Assembly (NCBI RefSeq): GCF_001190925.1
Contig: NZ_CP011072.1
Coordinates: 4,960,001-5,024,000 of the forward strand
From: Azoarcus sp. CIB
Lineage (GTDB): Bacteria > Pseudomonadota > Gammaproteobacteria > Burkholderiales > Rhodocyclaceae
Length of the DNA: 64,000 nucleotides
Direction of reading: 5' to 3'
Shown here piece after piece: positions 1 through 7,909 of the stretch. Every line of letters starts with the position of its first letter. The stretch's first letter is position 1. The notes under the pieces are model-generated. The model saw only the letters and a list, made by a program, of their open reading frames with translations. It was not told the origin of the DNA and did not search any database. The position numbers and the translations under genes were made by a program.

Positions 1-578
1 CCGAAGGGGTTGCGCTCCGGGTCGACGTCCATGCGCACGACCTTCAGCGCATAGCGCACCAGCGCACGCTTGACCTGCTCGGAACCCAGGTACTCGTCGG
101 CACTTACGTCCAGCGTGACGATCCAGTCGTTCGCCGATGCGGCCCGGACGCGCGAAGTGGGATCGTCCCCGTAGCCCCGGCCGGGAATCTCGTAGATGCC
201 GCGCACGCGCTGACGCAGCTCGCCGTTGCCACGCCGGAATTCGTAGTCCTGCTGCAGGAAGGACCGGCAACTCGGCGTGAGGTAGGCGGACAGCGCCTTG
301 AGGTTGCGCGGGTAGTCCTCCTCGCCGTTGGTCGGCCAGCGTTGGGCCTGCTGCCAGATGTAGAAGGTAAAGGCGTAGACGCTCTCCGGAGGGACGTCCC
401 ACCACTTGCGGGTACTGCCCGAACGCAGGTCCGGGGGCACGTGGATGGTCAGGCTCTTCGGTGCGCTCCACCAGCCGAAACCGAGCAGCAAGGCCACAAC
501 GAAGAGCGCGGTGGCGCCGAAGCGCAAGGTCTTGACGTGCGCCTGCAGGTGCGTGACTTCGTTCTTGAACCGGCTCAT
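1..578 (-). CDS. ICE conjugation protein, PFL_4703/TIGR03746 family (3' end cut by window)
   Basis: The reading frame starts at ATG 578 (MSRFKNEVTHLQAH) and stays open to the window edge, giving at least 192 residues. A short cytoplasmic N-terminus is followed by one hydrophobic segment (about residues 21-38, rich in Ala/Val/Leu) and a WW motif, and then a soluble periplasmic part. This layout and the sequence match the PFL_4703 family of ICE type IV secretion (type G) accessory proteins, which are thought to be VirB8-like inner-membrane components of the mating channel. The start overlaps the stop of the upstream gene by 4 bases, indicating translational coupling. The C-terminus lies outside the window. 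Confidence 0.85.
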   Translation of the reverse strand, partial: MSRFKNEVTHLQAHVKTLRFGATALFVVALLLGFGWWSAPKSLTIHVPPDLRSGSTRKWWDVPPESVYAFTFYIWQQAQRWPTNGEEDYPRNLKALSAYLTPSCRSFLQQDYEFRRGNGELRQRVRGIYEIPGRGYGDDPTSRVRAASANDWIVTLDVSADEYLGSEQVKRALVRYALKVVRMDVDPERNPF

Positions 579-1012
579 GCCGCACCTCGATGGATGGACG
601 TGAAAGAGTGCTGACGCCGCGTGGTCCACCAGCCCGAGCGGGTGATCTGGGACTGCCCGCCCATATGGGCCGCCAGCGCGGGATAGCGCAGCGCGAGCCA
701 CCACTGGAGCTGACGGTACAGCCAGGTGTCGGGCCGGCCGCGCTTCTGCCGGCGCATGAAGCCGCCGCCCGCGAAGACGCCGATCCCGACGCCGACGACG
801 ATCAACGTGGGCAACATGGCGATGCTGCGGGTCAGCCAGGCCAGCGGCACCCCGACCAGGAAACCTGCCGCGGCCGACAAACCGGCGCAGACCCACAGCT
901 CGTCGGCGGTCAACCCGCGCACGACCACCGGATGGCGGTTCAGGCGATGCGGCAAGAAGGTCACGAGCCCATCGCGCGGTGTCTCCCGCGGACTCTCCGG
1001 GTAGCCGGCCAT
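575..1012 (-). CDS. ICE conjugation membrane protein, TIGR03750 family
   Basis: This 145-residue protein has two hydrophobic segments (about residues 41-60 and 64-84) close together in its first half, followed by a basic, Trp-rich tail (WLYRQLQWWLALRYP). That is the usual form of the TIGR03750 conjugal-transfer proteins found in ICEclc-like elements. It belongs to the type IV secretion locus and probably sits in the inner membrane. It overlaps the following gene by 4 bases and lies 12 bases from the preceding one, so all five genes here form one transcription unit read leftwards. Its exact function in the mating apparatus is unknown in the family. Confidence 0.85.
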   Translation of the reverse strand: MAGYPESPRETPRDGLVTFLPHRLNRHPVVVRGLTADELWVCAGLSAAAGFLVGVPLAWLTRSIAMLPTLIVVGVGIGVFAGGGFMRRQKRGRPDTWLYRQLQWWLALRYPALAAHMGGQSQITRSGWWTTRRQHSFTSIHRGAA

Positions 1013-1024
1013 CGGTGCCGGCCC

Positions 1025-1390
1025 TTACAGCACGCCGGTGGCCTTGGTCAGCAGCCAGATGCCGACGACCAGCAGGATGGCGCCCACCGCCACTGTGAGG
1101 CCGAACTGGCCCCAGGTGGCGCGGCCGGTGTGGATCTCCGAATAGCGTGTATAGGCGTGGTAGCAGACCCCGACGAACATCGAGGCGACCACGAGCAGCG
1201 CAATCAGCAGCACGATGTCGTAGCCGTAGTTCTGCAGCGTCTGCATGATGCCGCTGCCCGCGCCGCGCGATGGGTCCTCCATGGTCGGCAGGCCCGCCGC
1301 GACTGAAGCCAGCGGCGTGGCCGCGAAGACCGGCGGAACGAGCACGGCGGCAATGCGCCCGGTGCGATGAGAAGTCGAGGAAGGATTCAT
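1025..1390 (-). CDS. ICE conjugation membrane protein, TIGR03745 family
   Basis: This 121-residue protein starts with a signal-like stretch (residues 10-32, ending near VAAGLPT), followed by two transmembrane segments (about residues 54-76 and 92-114). The size and layout resemble a small pilin or VirB2-like subunit, and the sequence matches the TIGR03745 family of ICE membrane proteins. Family membership is recognised from sequence and synteny, whereas the pilin-like role is an inference. It lies between the TIGR03758 and TIGR03750 genes, the usual order in ICEclc-type elements. Confidence 0.85.
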   Translation of the reverse strand: MNPSSTSHRTGRIAAVLVPPVFAATPLASVAAGLPTMEDPSRGAGSGIMQTLQNYGYDIVLLIALLVVASMFVGVCYHAYTRYSEIHTGRATWGQFGLTVAVGAILLVVGIWLLTKATGVL

Positions 1391-1413
1391 AGCGATTCAA
1401 CCTTTCGTGGGGG

Positions 1414-1653
1414 TCAGGACAGGAGGAAGAAGCTCAGCACCAGGTACATTGCGACGAAGCGCACGACCACGCCGAGGAACTGGCGCTGGGTCAGTCGGTT
1501 CTCGGCCCAACCGACATAGGCGGTACGCATCGCCCACACGCCCCACAGCAAAAGGACGGCGAAGACGAAGCCGAGGACGACGGTGGAGACGGTCGCGGGC
1601 GTGAAACCGCCGTTGGCCTGGAAGGCGGCGACCTGATCGGCGGAGGGCGTCAT
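1414..1653 (-). CDS. ICE conjugation membrane protein, TIGR03758 family
   Basis: A 79-residue protein with two hydrophobic helices (about residues 20-43 and 60-78) separated by a WAENRLTQRQF loop. This is the TIGR03758 family, a small membrane component conserved in ICE type G secretion loci. The start codon overlaps the stop of the RAQPRD gene by 4 bases. Its role in the channel is not known. The call is strengthened by its position in an uninterrupted five-gene run of characteristic ICE families. Confidence 0.85.
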   Translation of the reverse strand: MTPSADQVAAFQANGGFTPATVSTVVLGFVFAVLLLWGVWAMRTAYVGWAENRLTQRQFLGVVVRFVAMYLVLSFFLLS

Positions 1654-2015
1654 GGCGCTTGCTCCGCATTCGCGGTTTCGCGGCGGTAGTCGCCGACCAG
1701 CGGGACCGGATCGCGCGGTTGAGCGCGCTGCGGCGTCAGGTAGTCGTTGATGCCGGCGCGGATGCGCTCGACGTCCTGGTGCAGGCGGGCGTAGTCGAAG
1801 TGATAACGGGCGCGCTCATCCCGAGCGAGGCTCGCGCCGTACTGGGCCGTCCGCTCGAGCATGTCGAGCTGGCGGACCAGGGCCGCCAGCTGTGCGCGCT
1901 CCGGGGCGGTATCGCCCGCTGCTGCGGGCGTCGCACTGCCCAGCGCAAGGGCCAGCGTCAGGGCCAGGGCCGGCGCGCGGCGGCAGTCGTTCGTCGGATT
2001 GCTAGGGAATGTCAT
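1650..2015 (-). CDS. RAQPRD-family ICE periplasmic protein
   Basis: The call rests on the signature RAQPRDPVPLVGDYR near the C-terminus, which names the family (TIGR01690). I place the start at ATG 2015 (MTFPSNPTNDCRRAPA), giving 121 residues with a Sec signal peptide of about 33 residues ending at TPAAAG. An upstream in-frame ATG at 2078 would add a non-hydrophobic extension before the signal peptide. The mature protein is helical and probably periplasmic. It is the first gene of the leftward conjugation run that survives here. An IS630 element begins 149 bases upstream and marks the break between conjugation core and cargo. Confidence 0.85.
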   Translation of the reverse strand: MTFPSNPTNDCRRAPALALTLALALGSATPAAAGDTAPERAQLAALVRQLDMLERTAQYGASLARDERARYHFDYARLHQDVERIRAGINDYLTPQRAQPRDPVPLVGDYRRETANAEQAP

Positions 2016-2163
2016 CACGCCGTTTCGCAGTCGTCTGGATGGCGGAATGCTGCGGCGGCCGACGGAGACCTGCTGCAAACAATCGGAACGGGCGCTATGC
2101 CGGATTTGCCCGGCTGCAAACCACCGGGGCGACGACGATGCGGAATCGCTCGGGCTATTACTA

Positions 2164-3276
2164 CTAAAAAGTGCGTTGGTTACCGTACATTCTATTCGGC
2201 CGCGTAGCGGGTGCTCGGATGCCTGAAGAATGCGCGAACGATATCGGGGGTTTTCTGCAGCGAGCGCATGAAGCGCAGCGCAAGTTTCTTCATCTGCTCG
2301 GGCCCCTTGATGATGCTGCGGCCGAGCTTGTGGCTTTTCAGATGCGCCCAGACGTGCTCGTCGGGATTCAGATCGGGCGCGTAGGCCGGCAACCGAAACA
2401 GGCGCAGCCGTCCGTCGAGTCCTTCGACGAACTTCCGGACTTTGGCGCTGCGATGCACCGGATGACCATCGACCACCAAGAAGATTGGCCGCGTTGTGCC
2501 CTGCATCAGTCGCTTCAGAAACTCGATGAAGACGTCCGCGGTGACGTTCCCCTCAGTACACATGAACCGCAACTGCCCCTTCGGGCTGATGGCGGAGATC
2601 AGATTGAGCTTGAAGCGGGCACCGGTCGTCTTCACCACCGGCGTGACCCCCACCGGCGCCCAGGTCGTGCCGGTGTGGTAGTCCGAGCGCACCGCGGCCT
2701 CGTCGCCGAAGAAGATCTCCGCCCCGGCCGACTTGGCTTCGGCGCGAATGCGCGGAAATTCGTGTTTGATCCAGTCGGTCACCAGCGCCGGATCGCGCTG
2801 ATAGGCGCGCATCAGCGGACGTTGCGGCGAAAGCCCCTGCTTGCGCAGCAGGCGCCCAACGCTGATCTCCGACATCGCCACCTTGAACTGGCTGCGGATC
2901 AACTCCCGAACCATCGCCCGTGTCCACAGCGCAAACTCGAACTTGAACTGCTGCGGGTTCGACAGCGTGATCGTCCGGTACAGCCAATCAAGCGCCTTGC
3001 CGTCGAGTTTGGGCTTCGCGCCCGGCACCGGCTTGGCACGCAGCGCATCAACCCCGCCCTCGCGGTACAGCGCCAGTCACTCGTAGATGCGCGGGCGCGA
3101 AAACCCGAGCGCCTTGACCACGACTTCGGGCGACTCGCCCGCTTCAACACGCTGCACCGCCCGAATCCGAATCTCTTCGAGCGTGGCATGCGACAGGGAG
3201 CGACCGTCTCTCTTTTCCATGCGCAATTATCGCACGCCGGCATTACTCAATGTACGCTAACCAACACACTTCTTAG
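2164..3276 (-). mobile_element. IS630-family insertion sequence with TA flanks
   Basis: The element is bounded by imperfect 28-bp inverted repeats at 2164-2191 and 3249-3276, which differ at only a few positions (left begins CTAAAAAGTGCG, right, read inward, CTAAGAAGTGTG). A TA dinucleotide lies immediately outside each end (2162-2163 and 3277-3278), as expected for IS630/Tc1-type insertion with TA duplication. The 1113-bp element contains a single transposase gene on the minus strand. It sits between the conjugation genes and the catabolic cargo. Confidence 0.85.
2192..3220 (-). pseudogene. IS630-family transposase with an in-frame stop
   Basis: Read through, the frame encodes about 342 residues: an N-terminal helix-turn-helix domain (from ATG 3220, MEKRDGRSLSHAT) and a DDE catalytic domain with FFGDEAAVRSDYHTG, the VVDGHPVHRS segment and PDLNPDEHVW, all typical of IS630. 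A TGA at 3077-3079 interrupts it after residue 47, where relatives usually have Trp (YEW to YE-stop). The frame is intact otherwise, so this is a recent nonsense change. A shorter product from ATG 3028 (278 residues) would keep the catalytic domain but lose the DNA-binding part. Confidence 0.85.
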
Positions 3277-3414
3277 TAAGAACTTATCCGCAAATACCTT
3301 GCGAAAATTTTGTCATTCACCGACCATGACGTCCTGATCGATGAGAGGTCGAAATTGGCGCGACGTTTGGCAAACTGTAAGCGTCCGGTCTGCTCGGGCG
3401 GGCGCTTACGGCAA

Positions 3415-3470
3415 GCTGGAAGGTATCGGACGAGTTCTGGGCTCGCGTGGAACCGTTGATTCCGACACGT
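3415..3470 (+). pseudogene. IS5-type transposase, N-terminal scrap
   Basis: A plus-strand reading frame gives KVSDEFWARVEPLIP, the standard opening of one IS5-type transposase group. The resemblance ends after about 20 codons, where the sequence runs into an IS1380-type fragment of opposite orientation. It is only a fossil and marks a recombination junction near 3475-3480. Confidence 0.55.
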
Positions 3471-3477
3471 GTACGCA

Positions 3478-3654
3478 CTGGCGTGGATCGTGCAGCGCTT
3501 TCGCCACCGCAGCCGACAGGCCGATGCGCTGGTCCACCTGTCGCAGCAGCATCAGGCCTCCGTCCGAACTGAGCGCTCCGCCCTCGAAGTTGGCTTCAAT
3601 CCGGCGCCGACCCAGGCGCCCAAAGCTCAGTTCATTCGCGGTACACTTCGGCAT
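3478..3654 (-). pseudogene. IS1380-family transposase, N-terminal fragment
   Basis: From ATG 3654 the minus strand reads MPKCTANELSFGRLGRRRIEANF followed by GGALSSDGGLMLLRQVDQRIGL and ALHDPRQ. These are the conserved first 55-60 residues of IS1380-family (DDE group 1) transposases. The remaining roughly 380 residues are missing, because the frame runs into the IS5-type scrap described at 3415-3470. The fragment cannot be functional. The roughly 175 bases to its right (3655-3830) hold no gene and are probably the old left end of this element. Confidence 0.7.
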
Positions 3655-3830
3655 CGGCGGAACTCCTCTACATACGGCTTCGACACCTGTATTAGAGCGC
3701 CTTCCGGCGGTTCCGCCGATACCTCCGATGAAATATCCGGGCTAGGGGGCCGGGAGAAGGTGTGTTCACCGGGTGCTTACGGTAATTTTGGATGCGCGTC
3801 GACAATAGCCCCGAAAGTGGCCCCGCGCGG

Positions 3831-5012
3831 TCAGCGAACGGGCTGACGCACCCACACAAGATAGCTACCGAAGCCAGCGAGCCCCCCCAAGGCCATCACC
3901 AGCGCCATCGGCACCACGGTATCGCCCAAGGAGTGGCCGACGAAGATGCCGGCCAGCGCCGCCAGCCCCATCTGCGAGAAGCCCATCAGCGAGGCCGCCG
4001 ATCCGGTCATGTACGGATAGTTCGCCAGCCCGATCGCCGCCGCGTTAGGCATCGTGAGACCGATCGCGGCGGCAGAGAACCACATCGGCACGATCACCGC
4101 CATCGGGCGATGCACGCCCGAGAGCGCCAGCGCCAGCATCGCGACCCCGGCCACCGCGCTCAGCGCCGAGCCCCAGCGCAACAAGCGCTCCGACCCCAGC
4201 CGCCGAGACAGCCGGCCCGAGGTCGTCGAGCCGCACATGTAACCCGACACCATCACGCCGAACGCGAGGCCCATCTCCTGCGGCGAAAAACCGAACATGT
4301 TGATGAACACAAAGGGGGACGCCGAGATGAAGGCGAACAGCCCCGAATAGGCAAGCCCGTTGCACAGCAGCACGCCGCGGTAACGCCCGTCGCGCAACAG
4401 GGTCAGGAAATTGTGCGCCATGCGGGCAGGGTTCGTCGCCGCAGGATCGCGGTGATTGTTCGTCTCGGGGAGCACGAACCACAGCCCCAGCGCAAGCAGC
4501 GCCGAATAGCCGGTGAGGAACACGAAGGTCGCGCGCCAGCCTGACCATACCGTCAACCAACCGCCGACTACGGGACCCAACAACGGCGCCAATGCCATCG
4601 CGGTACCGATGTAGGAAAGCATGCGGGCGGCGTCGTGCGGGCCGTACACGTCACGCACCACCACCCGTCCGAGCACCGGCCCCGCGCAGGCTCCGAGCGC
4701 CTGCAGGAAGCGCGCCGCGATCAGCGTTTCGATCGAATTCGCGAGCGTACATGCGACCGAGGCCAGCACGTAAAGACCGACGCCGAAGAGCAGCACCGGC
4801 CGACGCCCGAAGCGGTCCGACAGCGGGCCGTAGGCGAGCTGGCCGGCGGCAAACCCGAACAGGAACACCGACAGCGTGAGCTGAGTGTTCGCAACATCGG
4901 CACCCAGGGCCTCGCCGATCGCCGGCAGCGCCGGCAGGTAGAAGCCCATCGACAAGGGCCCGAGGGCGACCAGCGCGGTGATCAGGATGGCAAGCGGCAG
5001 GCTGGCGGTCAT
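3831..5012 (-). CDS. Bcr/CflA-family MFS efflux transporter
   Basis: This 393-residue membrane protein has 12 predicted hydrophobic helices. Recognisable features are the opening LGPLSMGFYLPALPAIGEAL and the MFS motif A in loop 2-3, GPLSDRFGRRPVLL. These are typical of the Bcr/CflA subfamily of proton-driven drug exporters (drug resistance transporter, DHA1). The gene appears complete. It stands alone between insertion-sequence remnants and on the same strand as the ICE core, so it is probably an independently acquired passenger. The substrate cannot be told from sequence, and a link to aromatic metabolism (for example solvent or intermediate export) is only a possibility. Confidence 0.85.
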   Translation of the reverse strand: MTASLPLAILITALVALGPLSMGFYLPALPAIGEALGADVANTQLTLSVFLFGFAAGQLAYGPLSDRFGRRPVLLFGVGLYVLASVACTLANSIETLIAARFLQALGACAGPVLGRVVVRDVYGPHDAARMLSYIGTAMALAPLLGPVVGGWLTVWSGWRATFVFLTGYSALLALGLWFVLPETNNHRDPAATNPARMAHNFLTLLRDGRYRGVLLCNGLAYSGLFAFISASPFVFINMFGFSPQEMGLAFGVMVSGYMCGSTTSGRLSRRLGSERLLRWGSALSAVAGVAMLALALSGVHRPMAVIVPMWFSAAAIGLTMPNAAAIGLANYPYMTGSAASLMGFSQMGLAALAGIFVGHSLGDTVVPMALVMALGGLAGFGSYLVWVRQPVR

Positions 5013-5107
5013 CGGTAGATAAACGAATATGGGGCGCCTCGAAAAACCTCGGCCCGCCCGCCCTTCGTAAAATTACATCGTCCTGAAACCTGCCGCAGCC
5101 CTGTCCG

Positions 5108-5908
5108 ATGAAATCGCGAAGCGCCATCAAGACTGACCTGTTCGCTGACGAACACCACCGCAAGAAGAACGACTCGCTGGGCGATCCGCTGGCCGAGATC
5201 AAGTCGTACATCGACTTCGCAGCGCTCGCGGCTGAGATTGATCGCGTCGCGCCGCGCCCGATCAGCGCGCAGGGCGGGCGTCCGCCGTACCCGATCGAGA
5301 CGATGGTGCGTATCCTCGTGTTGAAGCGCCTGTACAACCTGTCCGTTGAGCAGATGGAGTACCATTAGCTCGACCGCATGCCCGCCGACTGAAAGCCGGC
5401 GAATCGGCGCCAGAAGGACACCGCCGCCACGTGGACCAAGAAGCACGACAAGAGCCACTTCGGCTACAAGCTCTCGATCAACGTCGACAAGAAGTACAAG
5501 ATCATCCGCGAGATCGAGACCGCCAGCACGCACGACAGCCAGCACTTTGACAACGTCTTCGACACGAGCAACACGAGCCGCGCTGTCTATGCCGACCAGG
5601 GCTACCCGTCGGAGGGACGTGACCCCTGGCTGAAAGATAACGGCTTCCGAAACCAGATCCAGACGAAGGGCAAGCGCAACAAGACGTTGTCCGAATGCCA
5701 GCAGCGGCGCAACAAACGCATCGCCAAGACGCGTGCACGGGTCGAGCATGTGTTCGGAGCGCTCGAACAGATGAGCGGCAAACTGCTGCGCACCATCGGC
5801 CAGGCGCAAGCAAATTTTGCGATGACGATGATGGCGGCCTGCTACAACTTGAAGCGGCTGGTCTATTTCCTGGAGGCCGGAATCGAGGCTTTCAGACGCC
5901 CTAAATGA
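5108..5908 (+). pseudogene. IS5-family transposase with internal deletion
   Basis: The start (MKSRSAIKTDLF, with GGRPPYPIETMVRILVLKRLYNLSVEQMEY) and the end (KHDKSHFGYKLSINVDKKYKI, then VYADQGYPS, and ARVEHVFGALEQMSG) belong to one IS5-type transposase and are in the same frame. The middle, which should hold the first catalytic Asp, is missing, and two stops interrupt the joint (TAG 5366-5368, TGA 5390-5392). About 267 codons remain of a normal length near 330. It is dead. I could not find convincing terminal inverted repeats. The region 5909-6059 to its right holds no gene. Confidence 0.8.
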
Positions 5909-6059
5909 GCCGAATTGCCGATGCCCGATGCGATTCGAGGCAAAAGCAGGGCGACACCGCCGGTAAACGAGTTGATTTGCCAGAGAAATTTCACCGAATT
6001 CGGTCGCAATCATGGTTACACGGCGGGATTCATTGAAAACCTCGGGTTACTCGAGCCCC

Positions 6060-6851
6060 CTACTCAAAGCGCGGCGAGCGTTTTTCGAGGAATGCCGCGA
6101 CAGCCTCCTCATGCTCGGAAGTCTTGTGCGCTAGTGCTTGGTAGGTTGCTGAAAGCTCCAATAGGGACTCCAAGCGCACGTACTGCCCCTCCCGCAGAAG
6201 TCGTTTCGTCATACGTAGTGCAGGGCCAGGATTGCAAACAATACGCTGGGCCAACTTGTTAGCCACATCCAGCAACTCCTCACCAGGCACTACACGAGAC
6301 ACCAGACCGCACTCGAGAGCCTCTTGCGCGGAAATTGGATCGCCCGTAAAGGACATTTCCGCCGCCCGCGATTGACCTACTACACGCGGCAGTAACCAAG
6401 CCCCCCCATCGCCCGGAACAATCCCGAGCTTCACAAAGGACTCCGCGAAATATGCTGACGTAGCGGCGATCCGGATATCGCACATGCATGCTAGGTCGCA
6501 TCCTGCGCCGATCGCCCCTCCATTTACTGCCGCAATCACGGGCACCTCAAGATTGTAGAGTGCCAGCGGGAGCCGCTGAATTCCCCGCCGATATTCGTCG
6601 CTGATCGTGATCGGATCCACTTTCTCCTTCGAATAGCGCTGCATGTCCTTCAAATTTCCGCCCGCGCAAAACATCGTTCCCGCACCAGTAAGGATGACGG
6701 CACGAACCGTCGGATCACGGGCGATTCGGGAACATGCATCGACGAAGTCTTCGACGGCGGAATTGCCTGTCAGCACATTCCGGAGTTCGGGCTGATTCAT
6801 GGTCATCGTGATCACGGGCCCGTTCTTATCGACCAGCAGGAAACTACCCAT
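6060..6851 (-). CDS. Enoyl-CoA hydratase/isomerase
   Basis: This 263-residue crotonase-fold protein starts at ATG 6851 (MGSFLLVDKNGPVI); in-frame codons upstream run into the preceding gene. It shows the oxyanion-hole segments AGTMFCAGGNLKDM and AAVNGGAIGAGCDLACMCDIRIA, and the expected acidic region near LGIVPGDGGAWLLPRVVG. Length is normal for the family. It is the last gene of the leftward acyl-CoA group (CoA-transferase-like, two acyl-CoA dehydrogenases, this gene) and so probably hydrates an enoyl-CoA made by those dehydrogenases. It is likely part of the extended mbd operon for degradation of the methyl-branched ring-cleavage product. The substrate is unknown. Confidence 0.85.
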   Translation of the reverse strand: MGSFLLVDKNGPVITMTMNQPELRNVLTGNSAVEDFVDACSRIARDPTVRAVILTGAGTMFCAGGNLKDMQRYSKEKVDPITISDEYRRGIQRLPLALYNLEVPVIAAVNGGAIGAGCDLACMCDIRIAATSAYFAESFVKLGIVPGDGGAWLLPRVVGQSRAAEMSFTGDPISAQEALECGLVSRVVPGEELLDVANKLAQRIVCNPGPALRMTKRLLREGQYVRLESLLELSATYQALAHKTSEHEEAVAAFLEKRSPRFE

Positions 6852-6886
6852 TATTCGTCTCTCAATATCAAATTGGATTGGACAGA

Positions 6887-7897
6887 TCAACCGGCAAGGC
6901 TCCGACGTACGAAATCCAGAGTTCGTGACGCACCGGTGGCAAGGAGTTCGCGCCCGACGACCTTTGACCAATATACCTCCGTGCCATACGCGAGGCGCCA
7001 CTCGTGCATCCGGCGTGTGAAAAGTTGCAAATCATATTCCTCTGTAAACCCCATTGCGCCGTGGACGGAATGCGCAATTGACGACACTGTGCCGACCACC
7101 TCGCTGGTACGTTGCTTTGCCACAGCGGCAGCCATCAATTTTGGACTTATCCCGTCGGCACTGAAACCGATCTGGGCCGACATTCGGGCCGCAAAAACCT
7201 GCTCTGCCATGACACTGATCTGCTGCTGGATGATTTGAAGCTTTGCGATCGGCCTGCCGAATTGCACTCGATCATTGGCATACCCTATCGTCATTTGCAG
7301 AATCCGCGCCATGGATCCGGCGAGCATTGCAGAGATCAGACACGCTCCATATGCCCGCCAGTTGGATCCAGGAAGTTCGTTGCCAGAAATCGGCTGTTTC
7401 GCCCATCGCATTCGGGCATTGACGCTCCCGCACCCCCCGGCAATGTGCCTTTGGGCACCGGTCGCAGGCAATAGCTGCGCCCGATCGCCGAAATCCACCA
7501 AGACCCAGTCAGCCACTTCACCAAACGGCACGTAATTCGATATGATTGTTCCGTCCGGAGTCACCGCGACGTCTCCAGCAATCGTTATAGACCCCTCTGG
7601 AAGCTCGGCGTTGGTCTCGGACATGATTCCTCGGACCAATATGGTCTGTATTAACGGTAGCGGCAAGGCATGGCGACCAGCAACAAAGGCGATCGGATAG
7701 ACATCGGACAGACTCAATCCTGCCCCCCCCATCGCTTCAGCCACCAAGGCGTCGGTAAAGCCGGACTCCTGTAATGCCCCCCAAAGTGCGGCACGTTCCT
7801 TCGTGCCGCCCTCTCCCCTCTCGATACGGCGCACATGATTCGGCGTACAGCAATGAGCGAGCAGTTGCTCTATCGCGTCGGATATGATTTCTTGCAT
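6887..7897 (-). CDS. Acyl-CoA dehydrogenase, small subunit-like
   Basis: This 336-residue protein is of the acyl-CoA dehydrogenase fold but shorter than the usual 380-400 residues. Its C-terminal half has YANDRVQFGRPIAKLQIIQQQ and HSVHGAMGFTEEYDLQLFTRR, which contact FAD in relatives. The N-terminal half is diverged, and the YEGT-type catalytic segment near the C-terminus is absent. It lies 12 bases downstream of a full-length acyl-CoA dehydrogenase gene. Such pairs often form mixed tetramers with one active site per heterodimer. I infer that it is the non-catalytic or complementary subunit of the enzyme encoded by the pair. Confidence 0.8.
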   Translation of the reverse strand: MQEIISDAIEQLLAHCCTPNHVRRIERGEGGTKERAALWGALQESGFTDALVAEAMGGAGLSLSDVYPIAFVAGRHALPLPLIQTILVRGIMSETNAELPEGSITIAGDVAVTPDGTIISNYVPFGEVADWVLVDFGDRAQLLPATGAQRHIAGGCGSVNARMRWAKQPISGNELPGSNWRAYGACLISAMLAGSMARILQMTIGYANDRVQFGRPIAKLQIIQQQISVMAEQVFAARMSAQIGFSADGISPKLMAAAVAKQRTSEVVGTVSSIAHSVHGAMGFTEEYDLQLFTRRMHEWRLAYGTEVYWSKVVGRELLATGASRTLDFVRRSLAG

Positions 7898-7909
7898 GAC
7901 CGCTGTCCT

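Noticed and set aside
3405-3775. Similar 14-bp sequences CGGGCGCTTACGGC and CGGGTGCTTACGGT flanking the IS scraps.
   Set aside because: Two mismatches and no matching transposase boundary. They could be ends of a lost element, but the support is too weak to annotate.
5036-6050. AAAACCTCGG sequences on both sides of the deleted IS5 (near 5050 and 6040), considered as terminal repeats.
   Set aside because: They are in direct, not inverted, orientation and short, so they do not define IS5 ends.
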